Assembly: GCA_039707465.1 (NCBI GenBank)
Contig: CM077643.1
Coordinates: 66,528,605 to 66,592,604, forward strand
Reading direction: 5' to 3'
Length of the DNA stretch: 64,000 nucleotides
Source of the DNA: Rhabdophis nuchalis
Lineage: Eukaryota > Chordata > Lepidosauria > Squamata > Natricidae
Shown: piece after piece, positions 58,015-64,000 of the stretch
Layout: every line of letters begins with the position of its first letter
How positions within the stretch are numbered: position 1 is the stretch's first letter
Program-made: the position numbers and the translations under genes
The notes under the pieces: model-generated
The model's input: the letters and a program-made list of their open reading frames with translations, nothing else
What the model was told of the DNA's origin: nothing
Databases searched by the model: none

Positions 58015-58201
58015 AAGAAACAAGTGAGTCAGACAAAGATTCGTGTGATCTCTACCATTCTTTTCATCCTAGCTGGATGCATTGTTTTTGTCACCATTCC
58101 AGCTGTCAGTTTCAAATATATTGAAGAATGGTCAGCCCTGGACTCCTTTTATTTTGTCGTCGTCACTCTGACAACAGTTGGTTTTGGGGATTTTGTGGCA
58201 G
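58015..58201 (+). CDS. KCNK10: KCNK10 (TREK-2) coding exon 5: TM3 and pore loop 2
   Basis: Acceptor TTTTCTTTTTCCAG, donor GTGAGA. Enters in phase 0 and leaves with one base after 62 codons. It reads [39 protein letters not shown], then [20 protein letters not shown] and FVA. It covers the loop end, TM3, the second pore helix and selectivity filter 2 (TTVGFGD). [20 protein letters not shown] is identical to human TREK-2 from memory and distinguishes it from TREK-1 (IKWNVSQTKIRIIST). Small changes lie in the TM3-P2 linker ([15 protein letters not shown] here, VIFKYIEGWTALESI in human). The next exon (GNAGINYREW, TM4 and the C-terminal domain) is not in this window. Confidence 0.98.
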
Positions 58202-59033
58202 GTGAGACATTCCGTCAATTGCTTGATTGATTAATTGCAGTGAACTACTGTATATCCCATTTATCAAGAGACAAATCTTACTGGCCTAATTTACAAATAA
58301 CATGTTAAATTTGTAGGCATGAAAACTACAATATTAACCCATAAACATGTGCGTTTGCCAATTAAGTGAAGGTGTATGCTTTCAAACTGGAAACTGAAGG
58401 CATATAATTGTTTTTAAATTATTTTTTCTAGCCAGTAAGAAGGAAAAAAATGTCAGGGGAAGGGGAATTACATTACAGAAAGGAGTTTCTGTATTGAAAA
58501 CAACATATTGGATAAAATGTTATATGATTCAATTTAGAATCAGAAGTTATTCTAATCTTCTTATTTCTATTGACATTTAGTTTACATTTCTTTCACTGGG
58601 TTGCCCATGAGTGCCACTAATTGCCCTTTTGGTTACTGTCCCAACATTGAAGGTGGGAAATAATGAGAAAAATTAACGAATATCCATGGTCTTTTGATTG
58701 TTGTCTGGGACATTGTACACATTCAAGTTCTTTCTTTCTTCCCAGTGAAATGCTAGCAAATACTAGCTCTGATTATGAGCGAGATTCCAAATATTAACAG
58801 TAAAAGGACTTTTCAGAAGCAAACACCCATATCTTCTGTAAGAAATAAGGCTGTAAACATAAGAACCAGAAAGTCTCATGCTAAAGAATGCTATTTGCTC
58901 AATAAAGATATGGTGCCTTTTGACCATCAAAATGAAGGCCAATTTCCATGGACTTGGAAAAGCAGGAGAACACAAACTTTGGCGTATACACCTCTATAAA
59001 GGAGTTGATTTTTGTGTACTGTATAAAGAACAC

Positions 59034-59251
59034 ATTCTTGTATGTATGACTTGCCTCCTATCTGCAATAATAAAGACAGCAGACAGACAGAGAGACAGAC
59101 AAAAATTATGTTCAGCCTGGAAAAGTAATCTCTAAGGATGAAATTCTTGTATGTATGACTTGCCTCCTATCTGCAATAATAAAGACAGCAGACAGACAGA
59201 GAGACAGACAAAAATTGTGTTCAGCCTGGAAAAGCAATCTCTAAGGATGAA
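59034..59251. repeat. Tandem duplication, two 109-bp units
   Basis: ATTCTTGTATGTATGACTTG begins at 59034 and again at 59143. The two units differ at only about two positions (AATTATG/AATTGTG and AAGTAATC/AAGCAATC). Each unit contains a CAGACAGACAGAGAGACAGA stretch. Confidence 0.95.
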
Positions 59252-60784
59252 ATACTGGAAGAGATTTACAGTTGTGCATGTGTAAAGTTGAATGGCCTGT
59301 GACTGCTAAATGTGCTCATTTACTCCTCCCAAAATTATGGGAGGAGAGGCTTTGCCTAAAGAATATGATATAGGCTCACTTGCAATGCCACTAACTAGAT
59401 TAAATCACCAGTGCCCTGCTCCAGTATAGGAACCAAATGTCCCAATTGATTTATTAGGATGTGTTAGTTAACTCAACAGAAAGTTGAGTTAGCTGATATG
59501 TCCTAATCATCAACCTATAATTGATGATCCCATATCAGTCCCCATCCAAGGCCCTGTAGCTATTGATATTTGATGCCAATCACTAGCGGTCCTATTTGAA
59601 ACATAAAATAGGAATGAGGACAGGTGTACTGCCTTCCTCCCTCAGTGTGGGCTAAGACCTATAGATTCCCATTGATTTTGCTTGTATAAAGTTATAATTG
59701 ACCTGATAATTGAGAAAGTTGCAAGATGGGCATTCTCTTTTCAAATGTGGCACAAGAGTTTGGACTTGGATAGCTTTAATCTTTTGTGATAATTATGAGA
59801 TCATGTTCAGTGATCCTGTTCAATAGGTGATCTTTCACCTCTGACAAGAGAAGGGTTCTATGCAAACTCTTGCAACTTGTAGCTCAGGATAGGCTGAAAT
59901 AAAAGTAGTTTGATTGAATAGTATAAAGAGGGACTACAACATGAAATATTGGACTAAAGTCATTCATTGATGGCAGCCATAGATAATCAGCATTAATCTA
60001 GATCTGTTTAAGTAACTATGGGAAATCCAAAGAGCAAAATGAATGGCAGAATATGGTAAGGGAAGACATCATTATTCTCCCTCCCCCCAACATCTACTTC
60101 CAACCAAATATTATACAATTCAGAAGTCGTGGTAGTCTTTAATGGTTCCTGGCCAGAATTCTGCAAGTTAACTAAGTAGTAAGGAAAACAATTACCGGTA
60201 CATAAATTCTATTTGAAATAAAATAAAACGGCCATAATATTGTATCTGGGTCATTGAGGTGACAAGGGTGTGTCTAGTGTTAAAAATAACCAAATATAGA
60301 CATATTCAAGGAAACAAAACCATAGCAGTCTGATAAAAGTAACATTACATAAAATGAATAATAATTGTCTGGTTGCTTTTCTGGTAAAGAGTTAAATGTC
60401 CTCACAGAAGGCACAATATAAGAGATGATAGAAGGCTCAATATAACAAGATACATGAGTTCCAGAAATCCTTCTCCATAAGGGCATGATTTTAACTTGTC
60501 AGAGATTTTTTTAAATTTGCCCTTGAGAACAGCTGTTGTGAGGATAATAAAACATGCTAATGTTAGTCCTCTTTACAGTTTAGAAACAATTATTTGATTT
60601 AAAGTATCTTGTTGGCCTGAAATCTAACTTGATTATTCAGGAAAACATTCCTGGGTTGGATGATCTAGATGGGCTTTCAAATCTCTGGCACATTGCTTGG
60701 GAGCAGGGAATGATTACAGGCCACAATCAGAACCCATAGTTGTGTAGGTTTTGTAAGGATGTTCTTTATTTTGTTGATTTGTAA

Positions 60785-60860
60785 TTATTATTATTATTAT
60801 TATTTATTGGACTTCTAGACCGCCCCCTCTCCCCGAAGGGACTCGGGGCGGTGAGCAAAG
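60785..60860 (-). mobile_element. CR1-type LINE 3' tail, minus strand
   Basis: An (ATT)n tail, then TAGACCGCCCCCTCTCCCCG and AAGGGACTCGGGGCGGTGAG. Only the last ~75 bp of the element were inserted. A short tandem GTGAGCAAAGAACTGCATCT duplication follows at 60850-60900. Confidence 0.88.
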
Positions 60861-60879
60861 AACTGCATCTTCCCCCAGT

Positions 60880-62045
60880 GAGCAAAGAACTGCATCTTCC
60901 AGCAATAACAATTAGTTCACATAGATATTTAACTGTTTCTATAACTATAGATTTATATTGGCTCCCAAATACAGTTGCATGGCCTGCAATATTTTATCAA
61001 CTAAAGCTTTTAAATGATCTTCAGGGCACCCATGAGGAGAGGAGGTTACGAATACGTGAATGACTGTCATCAAGGGTTGCCACTCTAGGAATGGTTGCAA
61101 CTGTACTAGAGCAGAAGCCCTTCTAGTCACCATTGCCACCTGCTCAGCAAAGCACAAGTATGAGTCCAGAGAGCCTGCAAGTTGTGTGCTACCTTGGAGC
61201 AGGAGAGTACAATTCTGTTCAGACACAAAGATGACATTTTCCTGAAATGGTTAGGTTCATAAACCCAAAGCCTCTTGGGTCAGAGTCTGTTTCTCTCAGT
61301 CCAAACCCTTACAGCTTCTAAGCATTGGATTGTACTTTCACCATCAATCACTTTTCAGCTTGAGAACAGAATGTGTAAGTGGATATGATTGGCGTATTGA
61401 TTGTATCGAACTCCAGGCTGACAGGTACCTTATCTTGAAATTAGAAAGAAGAAAGCTCCCTGAGGCATTCCATCGAGTGGAGGTGTCTAGGCAGATGGAA
61501 CAATATTCCCCCTCCCCAGTCCCTCGGAGAAAATAACCATGGTCAATGGTATCAAAAACTGTTAAGAGATTAAGAAGAAATGGAAGGTTATGCTTTCTTG
61601 ATCTAGTCTCTCATAAGTCATCCACAAGTATAGCCAGGTAAAATGATCTAAAATAGAATGGGAAAAAGCTTCTTGAGCAGGAGCAAACCACAACCTCCTT
61701 TACAGTGGAAGGAGACCCCCTTTGCTCAGAGAAGCCTTGATTACTTTGCAGCAAAAGCCACTTCAGTAGACTCAAATCTAGCACCTTTATTCTGGATGCC
61801 CTTCTATTAAGTGTGTAATTAGAGTCTTGAATGAACCACAGACAAGAGCCTTGAAAAAGGCATTGGCCTCTTGGGCTCAGCTGCATCAGCAAAGTCTCTC
61901 ATGTGGTTTCTATAGATAGTCTCTTTTGATGCTTGCAGAATCTCATGGTTGACCCCCTCCTGATTTAGGGAGTGTCCTGCTCTAGAAATCCAATCAAAAA
62001 CGGAGAAAAGATTGATCTGACAAAATGTGTTTCTCAACACATCCG
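60880..62045 (-). mobile_element. Old CR1/L2-type LINE RT region, minus strand
   Basis: Minus-strand frames keep ordered RT phrases: TVKEVVV near 61700, ILVDDL near 61615, LLTVFDTIDHGYFLRG near 61545 (catalytic LDLSAAFDTIDHG motif), GMPQGAFF near 61465 (GVPQGSVL), NHIHLHI near 61390 where YADDTQLYL is expected, QCLEAVRVW near 61320, and FLEWQPLMTVIHVFVTSSPH near 61080 (compare DLTTVIHALVTSRLD). Many frameshifts and stops; a very old copy from a different subfamily than the 38.8-kb elements. Confidence 0.7.
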
Positions 62046-62611
62046 TGCGGATTTCTCAAATTTTTATCACATTTTTGATATTGCTCACAAATATATCTTT
62101 TTGCAATCTGCTTTAGAAGATCCAACTTACTACCTGAATGATTCCACATGAGATATTTGTAGGCATTTCATATCCCCATTTTCCTTGTCTACTAAGGCCA
62201 GTTAAGGCAATGAATTTAAATGAATGTCTGGACTGATTGTGACTGTAGTCAGGGTAACTGCTTGTGACAGGAGTGAAAGCAATCGACTACAAAAACCGTA
62301 AAATAATCAAGCTCTGTAGTGGAATTATGTTTCATTTGCAGCATTTCTGTTTAAAGCTATGGACTTTGAAGAAACTCCTTTTCACTTTCCCAACAAGATA
62401 CTATTCACTTTTACTTAGAAAACAAGAAAGAAAACTGCATCTCCTATCCTGCACAACATCTCATTTGTAGGATTCTGAAGGAGAAAGAATTAATGTGGTA
62501 CCTATGTATTTATGGTGATCTGAATTTCAAGAAAGTGACTGCTGTTTGAGATATAGAATAATACTGGCCCATGGCAAAATAATTTAAGCACTGATGAAAT
62601 TAATGATTACT

Positions 62612-62725
62612 ATTACTATTTATTTGATTTGTAGACCGCACCCTCTCCCCGAAGGGACTCGGGGCAGTGCACAGGACTTTAAAAACATATATAAATACAA
62701 CAATACAATATTTAAAATAGAATTA
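62612..62725 (-). mobile_element. CR1-type LINE 3' tail, minus strand
   Basis: An ATTACT/ATTT tail, then TAGACCGCACCCTCTCCCCG, AAGGGACTCGGGGCAGTGCA, then ACAGGACTTTAAAAACATAT. Same family tail as 45423 and 60785. Confidence 0.85.
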
Positions 62726-63666
62726 AAATAAAATAAAATAAAATAAAAATAAAATTAAAATAGTGATTCAGAAACGTAATGAAGAATAGTTCCATCTTCC
62801 CTTTAAAAACACTGTTTATAAAGCATGAACTATCTTGATGGCCCAGTTGGAGAAAGCAATACAAAACTAAATTTGATTTCATTTCATTTACATTTAAATA
62901 CAATGACAATAAATAGCTATCTTGATTGTTCCCCAAGAAAATATTGTAGAATTTCCCTCTATTGTCTTAACTGCTGTGTATGGTATGACGATAGCTTTTG
63001 AAGGATCTCATCTAAAGCTTTCAGGGATTAGATGTGGCTTTTGAGCCTTGGGCTGTATATTCCTGCAATAGATCATTGACATTTTCAAATTTATACCAGT
63101 CAACTTCTTTATGTTTATCAGTTTGGAAAGGAATTTGTCCTGTTATTTTGTGGGCAGCAAGAAAGAAAAATGACAATTGAGCACAAAAATATTGCACTGA
63201 TTTAGCTGGAAAGTAGCAGCGTTTATTTTATAATGTCTGCTTATTCTGTGCAATAGATCATGGTTAACTGTTTAGTGATTCTCCCCTGGGACTTGTGATA
63301 CATGATCAGAAGAACATCATCAGCTCATAGAAACAAGGGCACAGCTGCTTGCCCTTTGTTATACCTTGACAGCTGTAAAGCCATAACAATACATCTGTTG
63401 AAAGATAATTGAAATCAGAAGCCATACTTGAGTCGTTGCCAACCTTTCAATGCTTGGATTTGTATGTGAGTCTTAAATCATTATAAGCATGCTCATATGC
63501 AGGCTACTTAGAATGCACCTTAAAAAATTCATTGCGGTGTTTCAAATTGCTAACAGGCTGTAAAAATGCAGAAAGTCAGGAAATAGAAGATGGAAGACAA
63601 AACAACATTATAAAAATAAATTTGAGTTCTCTGTCCAGCTGTATTTAAATGAGTGACATTAACAGT

Positions 63667-63702
63667 ACACACACAGATACACACACTTGCACTCACTCAC
63701 TC
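63667..63702. repeat. (CA)n/(CACT)n microsatellite
   Basis: Short impure CA and CACT units. Confidence 0.9.
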
Positions 63703-64000
63703 ACATAAAAATAAATTCGAGGTTCTCTTGATAAGAATCTGAAATTGATATAGAGTAGAATAGATCTAGTGGTGCTAAGTGACAGCAAGATCAGGAAGAA
63801 GTATGAGAAGCTGGAGAAGTATCTGAAGGAGGAATTGAGATAATGTTTAAAAGGCCAAGGTGATCTCAGGGTGGTAAGGTCACTTGGGGCTGGGATACCT
63901 GAACTTGGAGAGTGGCTCCAGGAACAGTATCAGAGCTCTCTGTCCAGAAGAATGTATTGCTAGGAACAGCTAAGATACTGTGCAGAACCTCCAAACTTCC

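Larger units (their letters stand above)
58202..64000 (+). other. KCNK10: KCNK10 intron 5, 5' part
   Basis: Starts at donor GTGAGA and runs to the window end; no acceptor followed by the expected G-G-N-A-G-I-N coding was found. It holds a 109-bp tandem duplication, LINE pieces and microsatellites, listed separately. 58202-59030, 59255-60780 and 62730-64000 show no exon or named repeat. Confidence 0.85.

Noticed and set aside
58202..64000. Next KCNK10 exon (GNAGINYREW, TM4) inside the window
   Set aside because: No acceptor followed by matching coding sequence was found to 64000; the exon must lie beyond the window.
1..64000. CRISPR array, operon or prokaryotic defence system
   Set aside because: The DNA is vertebrate: spliced gene, LINEs and SINEs, no regularly spaced direct repeats and no bacterial gene order.

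Overview
The window is eukaryotic nuclear DNA from a vertebrate, most likely a squamate reptile and probably a snake. It holds spliced exons with GT..AG borders, and its interspersed repeats are a squamate mix: Sauria-type tRNA SINEs, a BovB (RTE) LINE, CR1-type LINEs, an R4/Dong-type LINE and many short hAT-type palindromic MITEs. The species call rests on repeat recognition by eye, not on a search.

The only host gene I can support is KCNK10 (TREK-2, a mechano-, heat- and lipid-sensitive two-pore-domain K+ channel), on the + strand. Five coding exons are visible: 11521-11572, 33880-34217, 48266-48383, 55055-55215 and 58015-58201. Their phases join without a break into about 285 codons, from the start Met through TM1, the extracellular cap, pore loop 1, TM2, TM3 and pore loop 2. 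TM4 and the long cytoplasmic C-terminus lie beyond the right edge. The first exon encodes the MKFPIETPRKQ-type N-terminus. A CpG-rich promoter (about 10320-11130), a TATA box at 11194 and an ATG-free leader sit just upstream of it.

Layout: 1-10300 is upstream DNA with repeats and no recognisable gene. 10320-11572 is promoter, leader and exon 1. 11573-33879 is intron 1 (R4-like LINE, BovB 3' end, CR1 copies, MITEs, microsatellites). 34218-48265 is intron 2, dominated by a 5.3-kb block of two head-to-tail CR1 copies (38.8-44.1 kb), plus a foldback repeat with 99-bp arms at 37100-37315. 48384-55054 is intron 3, with a CR1 interrupted by a hAT MITE. 55216-58014 is intron 4, with a foldback repeat itself interrupted by a hAT-like MITE. 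58202-64000 is the start of intron 5, with an old LINE on the minus strand.

I see no operon, CRISPR array, RNA gene or cellular multi-gene system. The interesting material is the nested and palindromic repeat architecture inside the introns: several elements would be transcribed in KCNK10 pre-mRNA as long hairpins. The hAT-type MITEs form a series in which both termini change together from copy to copy.
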